Below, piece after piece: positions 1 to 6,925 of a stretch of 19,833 nucleotides of DNA. The translations under genes were made by a program, and so were the position numbers. The stretch lies in contig JAQTUY010000014.1 in assembly GCA_028707105.1 (NCBI GenBank), forward strand, positions 1 through 19,833, in the 5' to 3' direction. The notes beneath the pieces were generated by a model, which saw only the letters and a program-made list of their open reading frames with translations, searched no databases and had not been told where the DNA came from. This DNA is from Candidatus Omnitrophota bacterium. GTDB taxonomy: Bacteria > Omnitrophota > Koll11 > Gygaellales > JAQTUY01. Positions within the stretch are counted from its first letter, which is position 1; each line of letters starts with the position of its first letter.

Positions 1-238
1 CGCCCGGCATTGTGCCCCATTGGCTGCCCGGCCAAAGTCCGGTATCGGAGCGGAATCCCATCGCGGCCTTAGTGATGGACTTGGAATCTTCTATGGCTTT
101 GGCGACTTTGCTTTTCTCGATCGCCTTGAAAGCGTTCGGTGCGATCACCGCGGCTAATATCCCGATAACCGCGATAACGACTACTATCTCGATCAGAGTG
201 AAGCCGGAGGCGGAATTTTTCCTTGTTTTATCATACAT
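1..238 (-). CDS. Pseudopilin / prepilin-like protein, C-terminus cut by the window edge
   Basis: The reverse strand opens at an ATG at 238 preceded by a good ribosome site (AGGGAG, 7 bases upstream) and stays open to base 1, giving about 79 residues. It starts MYDKTRKNSASG followed by FTLIEIVVVIAVIGILAAVI, a class III signal: basic leader, Gly at -1, Phe at +1, Glu at +5, then a hydrophobic helix. Known biology: prepilin peptidase cuts before the Phe and the pseudopilin is built into a periplasmic pilus-like fibre. After the helix comes APNAFKAIEKSKVAKAIEDS and a region with D-TGLWPGS, the same layout as the gene just upstream (268-834). It is third in a row of pseudopilin genes behind the assembly ATPase. 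The 12-residue leader is longer than the 3-4 residue leaders of its two neighbours. The C-terminus, which would separate major from minor pilin, is outside the window. Confidence 0.85.
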   Translation of the reverse strand, partial: MYDKTRKNSASGFTLIEIVVVIAVIGILAAVIAPNAFKAIEKSKVAKAIEDSKSITKAAMGFRSDTGLWPGSQWGTMPG

Positions 239-267
239 GGACACGCTCCCTGTTTTTAAATTAACGG

Positions 268-834
268 TTACTGTCCTTGTATCAAAATATATCCCAGGTT
301 ACCGGCGGTGTCGCTGCCCTGCCAGACCTGGATGGTGCCCGTATGTAAATTGCCGTCGTCTAAATGTTCGTCGATCTTTATCCTTGAGGCCAGAGGTATT
401 CTCTTGCCGGCGTTGCCGTTGGCATTATCAACCCATAAGACATGCTCTCTGCCGATGCCGTCGCCGTTCTGGTCGCCGTCATTATAATCCCACCAGTACC
501 ATCCGCCCCAGGGATTTCTGCCCCATTTTTCAAGATAGGGCCCGTCCCAGAGTGGCGACATATCCGGATCGTCGCCTTCGTCAACAAATCCTTCTCCCTG
601 CGCGGCGCCTTGCAGCAGGTCGCCGGTCTCATCGGCCCAGTTGCTTCCCGGCCACATCCCGGTGTCGGCATACATACCGTAGGCGGCGGTCTTAATGGAC
701 TTGGAATCTGATTCGACCTTGGCTAACTTGCTTTTCTCGATCGCTTTAAAGGCGTTCGGCGCGACGATCGCCGCAAGGATGCCGATGACCGCGATGACCA
801 CTATGAGTTCGATTAATGTAAAGCCTTTACGCAT
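268..834 (-). CDS. GspG-like pseudopilin with possible calcium-binding loop
   Basis: About 188 residues. I start at the ATG at 834, in frame just after a TTG at 837; AGGACAGG upstream fits either. The N-terminus MRKG / FTLIELIVVIAVIGILAAIV is a textbook prepilin signal with cleavage after Gly4 and Glu at +5. The amphipathic helix continues APNAFKAIEKSKLAKVESD. The C-terminal half has D-TGMWPGSNW, DGPYLEKWGRNPWGG and then DYNDGDQNGDGIGRE, an Asp/Asn/Gly-rich loop resembling the calcium site of GspG-type major pseudopilins. Known family role: polymerises in the inner membrane, driven by the assembly ATPase, to push substrates or form a fibre. It lies 77 bp downstream of the pseudopilin at 915-1544 and 29 bp upstream of the one at 1-238. 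Whether it is the major subunit cannot be decided here. Confidence 0.9.
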   Translation of the reverse strand: MRKGFTLIELIVVIAVIGILAAIVAPNAFKAIEKSKLAKVESDSKSIKTAAYGMYADTGMWPGSNWADETGDLLQGAAQGEGFVDEGDDPDMSPLWDGPYLEKWGRNPWGGWYWWDYNDGDQNGDGIGREHVLWVDNANGNAGKRIPLASRIKIDEHLDDGNLHTGTIQVWQGSDTAGNLGYILIQGQ

Positions 835-914
835 CAATACCTGTCCTTTCCCCCTCTATAGTAAATATAAGACAAAATCAGTAAAAAAGCAAAAAAATCG
901 AGCGTGAGGCGCCT

Positions 915-1544
915 TTAGTTGCCTATCCCGCAGGGGCCCGTCCCCACGTATAAATATATGTAATAATAGCCGCTTCCGGCAGTTACATTCATGATACCGT
1001 GCCTGCCGACCCTGCCTCCGTCGTTATCAAGGGCGTTGTCTATTGCCAGGGCATCAGCCAGTTCCAGTCCGGCCAATTGTATGCTTACGGCGTTAGTAAT
1101 GTCCGCGCTGCCGTTGTCGTCAAGGTCGAAAGACTGCTGGTATATGTTCGTGCCGCCGATCCAGTAGGTCCCGGGATAAGTGAATCCCCCGCTGACATAA
1201 CTGTGTATCAAGGGGCTAGTGTGTATATTGTCAAGGTACGGCCCGTTCCAGTTGACAGCTCCGTCCTCATTGGCGATCACGGGCGGATAAGTAAAAGAAT
1301 AACTGGCTCCGGTAGCATTACGGTGGCCGTAGCCGTTAGCGCGAAAATAGAAGGGGTCGGGGAACCTTCCGGTATCGGCGTAATAATTCAAAAGAGCGGT
1401 CTTCAGGCTCTTCATATCGGCCACTGTTTTTGCCACCTGGGCCTTCTTTATGGCCTTAAGAGCGTTGGGCGTTATTATCGCCGCCAGGACCCCGATCACG
1501 GCGATGACCACGATTATTTCGATCAAGGTAAAGGCTTTTCTCAT
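915..1544 (-). CDS. Pseudopilin, larger variant with Ala at the -1 cleavage position
   Basis: 209 residues starting MRKA / FTLIEIIVVIAVIGVLAAII. The prepilin signal is clear, but the residue before the cleaved bond is Ala instead of the usual Gly; this is tolerated in some prepilins. The helix continues TPNALKAIKKAQVAKTVADM. The C-terminal domain keeps YYADTGRFPDP and NGPYLDN, then has FDLDDNGSADITNA and DNALDNDGGRVG, two Asp/Gly-rich stretches that may bind metal, and ends in a Tyr/Gly-rich tail with one Cys (GTGPCGIGN). It is the first pseudopilin after the assembly ATPase, 60 bp downstream of that gene's stop. The ribosome site is weak (AAGAAG), so translation may be low or partly coupled. 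It is likely a paralogue of the two pseudopilins that follow. The family is certain, the subunit role is not. Confidence 0.9.
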   Translation of the reverse strand: MRKAFTLIEIIVVIAVIGVLAAIITPNALKAIKKAQVAKTVADMKSLKTALLNYYADTGRFPDPFYFRANGYGHRNATGASYSFTYPPVIANEDGAVNWNGPYLDNIHTSPLIHSYVSGGFTYPGTYWIGGTNIYQQSFDLDDNGSADITNAVSIQLAGLELADALAIDNALDNDGGRVGRHGIMNVTAGSGYYYIYLYVGTGPCGIGN

Positions 1545-1604
1545 AGCTTCTTCTTGATGACGCCTCTCTAAGCAAGTATGCCCTAAAAAGAGAAGCAGGT
1601 TCTT

Positions 1605-3278
1605 TTAAGTCTGGCCTTCCATGGTAACGCGCATGACCTCTTCCAGCGTTGTCAACCCGGAGGTCAGTTTATCAATTGCCGCCTCCCTTAATGTGCGCAT
1701 GCCTTCTTGCCTGGCTATTTCGCGTATCTCGTCGGCAGAGGCTTTTTTCAGGGCGGCGCGCTGTATGGCCGGGGAGACTTTCAGTAATTCATATATACCT
1801 GTCCTGCCTTTGAACCCGGTCATGTTACATATTTTGCATCCTCTTCCGCGGCTGAATTTCGCGCCCGGGGGGATAACATCTTTTATGCCCATTGTAACCA
1901 ATATATCATCGGAGGGGACATATTCTTCCTTGCATCTTTCGCATACCCTGCGCATCAGCCTTTGAGCGATGATCCCTAAGAGGGATGATGAAATAAGGAA
2001 CGGCTGGACTCCCATATCCGATAAGCGGGTAAAGGCGGTGGGGGAATCGTTAGTGTGCAGCGTCGAGAATACCAGATGGCCGGTAAGCGCGGCCTGGACC
2101 GCGATCTCGGCGGTCTCAAGGTCGCGGATTTCCCCGACCATGATGATGTTAGGGTCCTGTCTTAAAAATGACCTTAAGATAGTGACAAAGGTAAGGCCGG
2201 CCTTGGGGTTGATCGGCACCTGCCTGATGCGGGCGAATTGGTATTCTACCGGGTCTTCGACCGTCATTATATTTACATCTTCTTTGTTCAAGCGCTGCAG
2301 GGCGGAGTAGAGGGTGGTAGTTTTCCCGCTTCCCGTCGGCCCGGTGACCAGTATGATACCGTAAGGCTGGGTGATCACTTCTTCAAATCTTTTTAGTTCC
2401 GTGGTCGGGAAACCCAGATGCTCCATCCCTAAGGTAAGGTTGCTTTTATCCAAAATCCTCAGGACTATATTTTCGCCGTGCACGGTAGGGCAGGTGGAAA
2501 CGCGGAAATCGATATCCTTATTTCCTATTTTCATCAGGATGCGCCCGTCCTGCGGCAGGCGTTTTTCGGCGATATCCAGCCCGGCCATGATCTTAACGCG
2601 CGAGGATATGGCGGGTTGAAGGTCTTTGGGCAGGGGGCTGCGGCGGTAGAGAATACCGTCAACACGGTAGCGCACGCCCAGGAATTTCTCTTCCGGCTCG
2701 ATATGAATATCGGAGGCCCTTTCCTGGATGGCGCGTAATATCAGCAAATTGACTATTTTGATGATCGGCGCTTCTTCGCCAAGTTTGTCGCCTTCGCTCA
2801 GTTTGGTCTTGTCGATAGAAGCGATGATCTCCTGCAGGGTCCCCGACGCCCCGTAATATTGGTCTTGCGCGCTGCGGATGTCGATCTCATTGGCGAGCAC
2901 CGGCTCGATGGTATATCCGGTCTTGCGGTGTAATTCGTCAATAATAAAAACGTTGGTCGGGTTGGTCATTGCCACGGTGAGGTTGTTATCTACCAGGAAC
3001 ACGGGGATAAGCTTGTATTTGCGCGACATATCCTCGGGGACCAGCTTGATCACGTCCGGTTCGATGATATATCCCTGGAGGTCAAATGTGGTGATGCCGG
3101 TCTGGACCGAGAGGGCGCGGTCGAATTCCTCGCGGCTCATCCATCCTTTATTGATCAGGATCTCGCCGAGCTTCTCGCCGGTAATACGCTGTTCTTCCAG
3201 GGCTTCTTTAAGCTGGGCTTCCGTGACCAGCCCCTGGTCGATAAGCATTTCTCCGATCTTCTTGTAGACTTCTGCCAT
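1605..3278 (-). CDS. gspE: Type II secretion / type IV pilus assembly ATPase (GspE/PilB family)
   Basis: 557 residues, normal for the family. Domains in order: an N-terminal MshEN/T2SSE-N type module (about 1-145), a linker, the N2 domain with SDIHIEP (189-195) and VRYRVDG (202-208), then the RecA-like ATPase. Walker A is GPTGSGKT (313-320), the Asp box EDPVEY (341-346), Walker B region NIIMVGEIRD (377-386) and His box GHLVFSTLHTN (400-410). A tetra-cysteine zinc site is formed by C446, C449, C481 and C484, typical of GspE and many PilB. Known role: a cytoplasmic hexamer at the inner membrane whose ATP turnover drives pseudopilus or pilus extension. The stretch usually read as ATGLRS or similar before LRQDP is VTILRS here. 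The zinc site and the accompanying secretin and pseudopilins fit T2SS or T4P equally. No clear ribosome site precedes the ATG. Confidence 0.95.
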   Translation of the reverse strand: MAEVYKKIGEMLIDQGLVTEAQLKEALEEQRITGEKLGEILINKGWMSREEFDRALSVQTGITTFDLQGYIIEPDVIKLVPEDMSRKYKLIPVFLVDNNLTVAMTNPTNVFIIDELHRKTGYTIEPVLANEIDIRSAQDQYYGASGTLQEIIASIDKTKLSEGDKLGEEAPIIKIVNLLILRAIQERASDIHIEPEEKFLGVRYRVDGILYRRSPLPKDLQPAISSRVKIMAGLDIAEKRLPQDGRILMKIGNKDIDFRVSTCPTVHGENIVLRILDKSNLTLGMEHLGFPTTELKRFEEVITQPYGIILVTGPTGSGKTTTLYSALQRLNKEDVNIMTVEDPVEYQFARIRQVPINPKAGLTFVTILRSFLRQDPNIIMVGEIRDLETAEIAVQAALTGHLVFSTLHTNDSPTAFTRLSDMGVQPFLISSSLLGIIAQRLMRRVCERCKEEYVPSDDILVTMGIKDVIPPGAKFSRGRGCKICNMTGFKGRTGIYELLKVSPAIQRAALKKASADEIREIARQEGMRTLREAAIDKLTSGLTTLEEVMRVTMEGQT

Positions 3279-3299
3279 ATTTTCGCGGTGTGTTTACTG

Positions 3300-3749
3300 C
3301 TATTTCTGCGTTTCCAGCTCTCGCAGCAGTTGTTCTATTATTTTACGCCTTTGGGCCTGGTTTTTAGCTTTATCGCGCGCGTATTGCTGTTCTGTATCTT
3401 CCCGGTTTTTACGCATCAAGCTTTCTTCCAGCGCCAGCTTTTTAGCAGCGCGCTTTGCCCGCTCCTGGCTGCGCCGGGCTATTATCTGGGTGATCTTCTG
3501 CTTTTCCTGTTCGATCCTTTTTTCGATCGCCTGGGTTTCTTTGAACAGGAACTCGTACCTTTTCTTTAAGGCCTGGAATTTTTTGCTCGCGGCCGTGAAA
3601 TTCTTCCTCAAGATCTTGATCCGTGAAAGAAGCTCATTTCTGTCAGATATATCATCCTGGGCCAGGAGATCATTTCCCGCGGGAAAGCCGCTCAGGCTTA
3701 AGGATAGGACCGCAATGAATATTACCCGCTTTAAGTGTAATCGTGTCAC
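3300..3749 (-). CDS. Small exported coiled-coil protein of unknown function
   Basis: I do not recognise a family. The start chosen is GTG at 3749, one base after the stop of the secretin gene, because it gives a compact signal peptide (TRLHLKR then IFIAVLSLSLSGFPA). A TTG at 3773 in the same frame would add 8 residues and overlap the secretin gene by 23 bases. The mature part, from about residue 28, is almost entirely charged helix with heptad-like spacing (LLSRIKILRKNF, KKFQALKKRYEFL, AIEKRIEQEKQKI), ending ELETQK. It is rich in Lys, Glu, Arg and Gln, contains no cysteine and is predicted periplasmic. It lies between the secretin and the assembly ATPase in the same orientation. The preceding secretin also ends in a coiled coil, so the two may pair. 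It could be a structural spacer or accessory factor; that is inference. Confidence 0.75.
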   Translation of the reverse strand: MTRLHLKRVIFIAVLSLSLSGFPAGNDLLAQDDISDRNELLSRIKILRKNFTAASKKFQALKKRYEFLFKETQAIEKRIEQEKQKITQIIARRSQERAKRAAKKLALEESLMRKNREDTEQQYARDKAKNQAQRRKIIEQLLRELETQK

Positions 3750-3750
3750 A

Positions 3751-5160
3751 TCATTTATCTTGCGCCCCTTCAAGGCGTTTTCTTTCTTTGACTGTTTTCT
3801 TTTCGGTTTCTTTTAATGACGAGACCTTTTTCTCCTGACTCTGGATCTTGGCTTCTAATTTCTTGCCTTCCAGCGACAGGGCTTTTTGTTTTTCTTCCAG
3901 GTCTGTCAGGTATGACGCTAGATCGAGGTTCTGCTGGGTCTTCTTCATCGCTTTTTCCAGCAGGGTATTTCTTTTTGCCGTTTCCTGGGCTTGCGCGGAA
4001 TACATCTCAGCTTCCAGTTTTTCCCGTTCCCGCGTTCCGTCCCTGCCCAGCCCGTATTTATCCTGGATTTGCATATGCGCTATCTCGTTGGAAGTGATGA
4101 CGGTCGGCGAAACAAAGATGAGCAGTTCCGTTTTATCCGTCGAACCCACTTTGTCGCCGAAAAGCTTGCCTATTATCGGCAGGTCTCCGGCGCCGGGAAC
4201 TTTAGTCGAGCCGCTGCGTACCTTAGCCCGGATCAGGCCTCCGAGCACAATGGTCTGCCCGTTTTTGATATTAACTTTGGTCTGAGCCGTGCGCACATCC
4301 GTTTCGGGAAGCTCAGGCGCTTTTGTCGCTCCCGCGGGGGCAGGCATTTCATGCCAGGCAACGATCTCTTTGACCTGGGGGTATAACATCAAAGTAATGG
4401 TGCCGTCGGGATTGACCTGGGGGGTGGCCTCCAGGACTACTCCTTCGTCGGCGTAGTCATAGGTATAGGTATACCTTGTGGTCGTTGTGCCGCCGCTGGT
4501 GCTTTCTTCCGACTCCTCGACGTCTTTTAGATAAGGGACGGTCTTGACCACGTTGATCTTGGCGCGCAGGTTGTTTACGGTAGTGATCTTGGGAGCGGAG
4601 AGGATGTTGGTCTGCATTTGGGTAGTCAGGGCTTTAAGGACGACGTTGATATTATCGTTAAATATCCCGATAGTGAAAGGATCCTGTTCGGTCCCGCTTA
4701 TAGGCTCCCAGTTGATATTCCTGTAGGGGAGCTGCTGCAGAAGAGCATCGCCCGCGGCTGAACCGACGGTAGCCCCCCCTCCGATGTCCCAGCCTCCTGA
4801 TTTAGCGAATAACGACCAGTTCACCCCCAGGGAATGTTCTTTTGTCAGGGTGACTTCAACTACTTTGGCTTCGATCAGGACCTGCTGGGGTTTTACGTCC
4901 ACCATATTAAGGTATTCCTGGATCCGGTCCAGATTGGAGGGGTAATCTACGATCGTAATGGAATTGCTTTCCTGGTTGGGGATAATTATCCCGGAACTGG
5001 AAAGGAAATCACGCAGGGAGTTGACCTGGGCGGCTGTTTGCCCGGCGCCGGCGGCAGATCCTGTTGTGGTTGCCTCTTGGGCGCAGGCAGGATAAAGGCC
5101 GGATAATATAAAGGCCGGGCATAAGATCAAAACCAGTATTCTATTATGGATTCTTTTCAT
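3751..5160 (-). CDS. Secretin channel protein with C-terminal coiled-coil extension
   Basis: 469 residues. An N-terminal signal peptide ends near ALYPACA/QE-type sequence (about residue 27). A short N1/NolW-like piece follows (NSITIVDYPSNLDRIQEYL, 66-84). The secretin core runs from about 92 to 355: VLIEAKVVEV (95-104), TNILSAPKITTVNNLRAKI (184-202), VVLEATPQVN (241-250), KNGQTIVLGGLI (299-310), the VPGAGDLPIIGKLF motif (321-334) and ELLIFVSPTVI (345-355). These are the signature segments of the outer-membrane beta-barrel of GspD/PilQ. Residues about 365-469 form a Lys/Glu-rich coiled coil, an unusual tail for a secretin. The STN domain normally found in the same chain is in the preceding gene (5164-5970), 3 bp away. 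Known role: a multimeric outer-membrane gate for pseudopilin-driven export or the pilus. T2SS versus T4P cannot be decided. Confidence 0.92.
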   Translation of the reverse strand: MKRIHNRILVLILCPAFILSGLYPACAQEATTTGSAAGAGQTAAQVNSLRDFLSSSGIIIPNQESNSITIVDYPSNLDRIQEYLNMVDVKPQQVLIEAKVVEVTLTKEHSLGVNWSLFAKSGGWDIGGGATVGSAAGDALLQQLPYRNINWEPISGTEQDPFTIGIFNDNINVVLKALTTQMQTNILSAPKITTVNNLRAKINVVKTVPYLKDVEESEESTSGGTTTTRYTYTYDYADEGVVLEATPQVNPDGTITLMLYPQVKEIVAWHEMPAPAGATKAPELPETDVRTAQTKVNIKNGQTIVLGGLIRAKVRSGSTKVPGAGDLPIIGKLFGDKVGSTDKTELLIFVSPTVITSNEIAHMQIQDKYGLGRDGTREREKLEAEMYSAQAQETAKRNTLLEKAMKKTQQNLDLASYLTDLEEKQKALSLEGKKLEAKIQSQEKKVSSLKETEKKTVKERKRLEGAQDK

Positions 5161-5163
5161 ATG

Positions 5164-5970
5164 TTATTCCGATGAAGTGCCTGTCGGCTGTATGCTTTTT
5201 ATTTCGTCAGTTTCCGCCTGTCTTTCAGTCCTCTGTTGTTCTCTTTCCGTCCTGTTTTTCGTTAAGATCTCGGGGAAGAGGTCCATTACCGATATATATT
5301 TCAACTTGTAAACCCGGGCCATCGTTTTCTGGTCGACGATCTTAAGGTATTCTTCGATCCTTTCGATATTGGTCGGATAGTCTATGATCATTATAGAATT
5401 GGGCTGTTCTCCCAGCAGGATCTTGCCTCTGGGAGAGAGGAGGTCGAATATGGTATTTACAGTCCCGCTCTGGGCCGCAGCCACCTGGCCCTCGCTGCCC
5501 GCCCCTGCCTGCTGGACCTGGACTATTTTTTTTGCTTCAATATGGCTAAGGACAAAGATCCTGGTGATCAGGTTCGGCTTTATTTTGATGATGTTCTTTT
5601 CTTTCTCCAGGATGAGGTTATTGGATTGGGCCACGGCATTTAACATATCCTCCAGGGAAATATTATTGAAGCTCGCGGTTATGGTCCCGTCGACATCTTT
5701 ATCTATCAAAAGGTTAAGCTTGTAATCCTGCGCCAGGACCCGGAAAAGGTCTCTGACCTGGACTTCCCTTAGTTCTACGGAATAAACCGGCTCTTTTTTG
5801 TTATCTATCGCCTTGATGTTTATGCTCGGGGCTGCCGGGGCTTTTTGTTCCTGTTTTTGTTCGGGAGCCGGCGCCGCCTTTTTTGCTCCTTCCTGGGCAA
5901 AAACGCTTGGCCCCAGTATTAACAGGAGCGCTAAAAAGAAAAACAGATTTAAGCGAATGTTCTTGGTCAT
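5164..5970 (-). CDS. Secretin N-domain protein (STN plus NolW-like), separate from the channel
   Basis: 268 residues. Signal peptide MTKNIRLNLF... with a long hydrophobic core and likely cleavage at SVFA/QE (residue 25). A Pro/Ala/Gln/Lys-rich linker (27-48) follows. An STN (N0) domain covers about 63-131 (LREVQVRDLFRVLAQDYKLN, then DVDGTITASFNNISLEDML). A secretin-N (NolW, N1-type) domain covers about 135-215, ending NSIMIIDYPTNIERIEEYL. After MARVYKLKYISVMDLFPEIL the chain ends in a charged tail. There is no secretin barrel. In a normal secretin these domains lie in front of the barrel in one chain; here the barrel is the next gene. Both genes have their own signal peptide, so this is not a simple frameshift. 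The start overlaps the stop of the lipoprotein gene (TAATG). It probably forms a periplasmic ring beneath the channel; that is inference. Confidence 0.88.
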   Translation of the reverse strand: MTKNIRLNLFFFLALLLILGPSVFAQEGAKKAAPAPEQKQEQKAPAAPSINIKAIDNKKEPVYSVELREVQVRDLFRVLAQDYKLNLLIDKDVDGTITASFNNISLEDMLNAVAQSNNLILEKEKNIIKIKPNLITRIFVLSHIEAKKIVQVQQAGAGSEGQVAAAQSGTVNTIFDLLSPRGKILLGEQPNSIMIIDYPTNIERIEEYLKIVDQKTMARVYKLKYISVMDLFPEILTKNRTEREQQRTERQAETDEIKSIQPTGTSSE

Positions 5971-6479
5971 TATTTCTCCGCGGCGTCCTTGGTCTTTAAT
6001 ATATACTCGCTCTTGCTGGAGTCGTCTTTTAATATTACCGCTTTGGGCTGTATCTCGATTATCTTCTTTTGGCCGATGTTGTCGCCTTCCTTTAATATGG
6101 CGCCGTCAATGATCACCTTGCTGCTGGGCGGGGAGTACATTACCGCCGACAAGGTCATGTTTTCTATGAGTATCCGGCCTTGAGTCTCTTTGTAGTTTTC
6201 CTCTTCTTCCTTGGTCAGGAAGGGGTTGGTCCTGGCCAGGGCCAACTGAGCCGCTTCTTCTTCCCGGGCTTTTTCTTCTTCGGTCTTTTGTTGCACGGTC
6301 TTCATCTCCAGGCCGATGCTCTGCGCCTGGGCCATCATGGCCGCCTCTTCTTCTTCCAGGGCCGGGATTATCCTTTTTTTGACCGGCTGGTTATAAATAT
6401 CCGGTATTTTTTCCTGGCATCCCGCGATAAACATAGTAAGCATGATTATAGTCATCGCCCCGTACGGCCATTTGCGCAT
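5970..6479 (-). CDS. PilP/GspC-like periplasmic lipoprotein
   Basis: 169 residues. The N-terminus MRKWPYGAMTIIMLTMFIAGC has a lipobox (FIAGC, lipidated Cys21), so the protein is an exported lipoprotein. Residues about 40-80 are very Glu/Gln-rich and helical. Around 85-110 there is TNPFLTKEEEENY, and the last 65 residues form a small beta domain (LSAVMYSPPSSKVIIDGAIL, then GDNIGQKKIIEIQ and AVILKDDSS). This is the arrangement of the HR domain of GspC and of PilP: NPF, a short beta strand with a glycine-bearing turn, then 'gd.i...ki..I....v.l'. Known role: these proteins link the inner-membrane platform to the N-domains of the secretin, which fits the next two genes. The ribosome site GGGAG lies 6 bases before the ATG, just after the stop of the HTH gene. 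Assignment rests on shape more than strong identity. Confidence 0.75.
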   Translation of the reverse strand: MRKWPYGAMTIIMLTMFIAGCQEKIPDIYNQPVKKRIIPALEEEEAAMMAQAQSIGLEMKTVQQKTEEEKAREEEAAQLALARTNPFLTKEEEENYKETQGRILIENMTLSAVMYSPPSSKVIIDGAILKEGDNIGQKKIIEIQPKAVILKDDSSKSEYILKTKDAAEK

Positions 6480-6492
6480 TTTTTCTCCCGAA

Positions 6493-6675
6493 TTAGATCC
6501 TGCCCAATATTTGCCTTAACTTCTGCAGGTCGCTTTCAGAATACTCCCGCCATTTATTGACGGCATTACGCCTGGCCTTGGGGAATATCCCCTTTTTCTC
6601 GTAGCGCAGGAGGGTCTGTTTGGACACTCCCAGCATTTGCGCTGTCTCGACTGTGTTTAAGATTTTTCTGGTCAT
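6493..6675 (-). CDS. MerR/excisionase-like HTH protein, promoter-distal copy of a tandem pair
   Basis: 60 residues: MTRKILNTVETAQMLGVSKQ, then TLLRYEKKGIFPKARRNAVN and a C-terminal helix ending RQILGRI. This is a minimal winged helix-turn-helix of the MerR / DNA-binding excisionase kind (TVETAQMLGVSKQTLLRYEKKGIFPKAR corresponds to helix-turn-helix plus wing) with no effector or dimerisation domain beyond a short helix. The protein is identical to that of the copy at 6680-6862. The genes differ only at 6507/6694 (TTG/CTG Leu) and 6655/6842 (AAC/AAT Asn), both synonymous. It starts 4 bases after the stop of the first copy, and its likely ribosome site (AGGA) lies in that copy's last codons, so translation is probably coupled. 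Likely a transcription regulator of the operon it heads; that is inference. Confidence 0.85.
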   Translation of the reverse strand: MTRKILNTVETAQMLGVSKQTLLRYEKKGIFPKARRNAVNKWREYSESDLQKLRQILGRI

Positions 6676-6679
6676 ACGC

Positions 6680-6862
6680 TTAGATCCTGCCCAGTATTTG
6701 CCTTAACTTCTGCAGGTCGCTTTCAGAATACTCCCGCCATTTATTGACGGCATTACGCCTGGCCTTGGGGAATATCCCCTTTTTCTCGTAGCGCAGGAGG
6801 GTCTGTTTGGACACTCCCAGCATTTGCGCTGTCTCGACTGTATTTAAGATTTTTCTGGTCAT
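6680..6862 (-). CDS. MerR/excisionase-like HTH protein, promoter-proximal copy
   Basis: 60 residues, identical in protein to the copy at 6493-6675. It is the first gene of the leftward operon, about 55 bases inside the predicted transcript start. An ATG at 6862 is preceded by AAGG about 12 bases upstream, a weak ribosome site. Fold as for its twin: helix-turn-helix with a short wing (SKQTLLRYEKKG) and one further helix (SESDLQKLRQIL). Proteins of this size usually bind DNA as dimers or act as excisionase/recruitment factors. The direct repeats TTTGATAC at 6895-6912 lie between promoter and gene and could be its operator, giving autoregulation. That link is inference. Confidence 0.85.
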   Translation of the reverse strand: MTRKILNTVETAQMLGVSKQTLLRYEKKGIFPKARRNAVNKWREYSESDLQKLRQILGRI

Positions 6863-6894
6863 GGTTTGCTGCTACCTTCTAGCATCTTATACCC

Positions 6895-6912
6895 TTTGAT
6901 ACTATTTGATAC
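6895..6912. promoter_or_regulatory. Candidate operator: two TTTGATAC direct repeats
   Basis: TTTGATAC occurs at 6895-6902 and 6905-6912, a period of 10 bases (one helical turn), placing both copies on the same DNA face. They fall just downstream of the predicted start of transcription of the leftward operon, a position where a bound protein would block the polymerase. The HTH protein encoded directly behind is the obvious candidate ligand. Function is inferred from position only. Confidence 0.4.
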
Positions 6913-6925
6913 GGTTTAAATATAC

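Larger units (their letters stand above)
6493..6862. repeat. Tandem 183-bp direct repeat coinciding exactly with the HTH ORF
   Basis: Bases 6493-6675 and 6680-6862 match at 181 of 183 positions with a 187-bp period and a 4-base linker (ACGC). Identity stops at the stop codon on one side and at the start codon on the other: flanking bases 6492/6679 and 6676/6863 differ. The two mismatches are both transitions at silent sites. Confidence 0.97.

Noticed and set aside
12..695. Long open frame of 227 codons on the plus strand opposite the pseudopilin genes.
   Set aside because: Arg/Pro/Cys-rich nonsense-like product antisense to two clear prepilin genes with ribosome sites; it is a shadow of their codon usage.
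999..1571. Plus-strand open frame of 190 codons opposite the first pseudopilin.
   Set aside because: Runs antisense to a well-supported prepilin with no recognisable domain; explained by GC-rich third positions of the real gene.
5160..5164. The secretin split as a simple frameshift or sequencing error.
   Set aside because: The downstream gene has its own complete signal peptide and repeats the NolW-like module, which a frameshift would not create.
6493..6862. A CRISPR or integron-like array explanation for the 187-bp repeat.
   Set aside because: Only two units, each a full ORF, with no short spacer pattern and no cas or integrase gene nearby.
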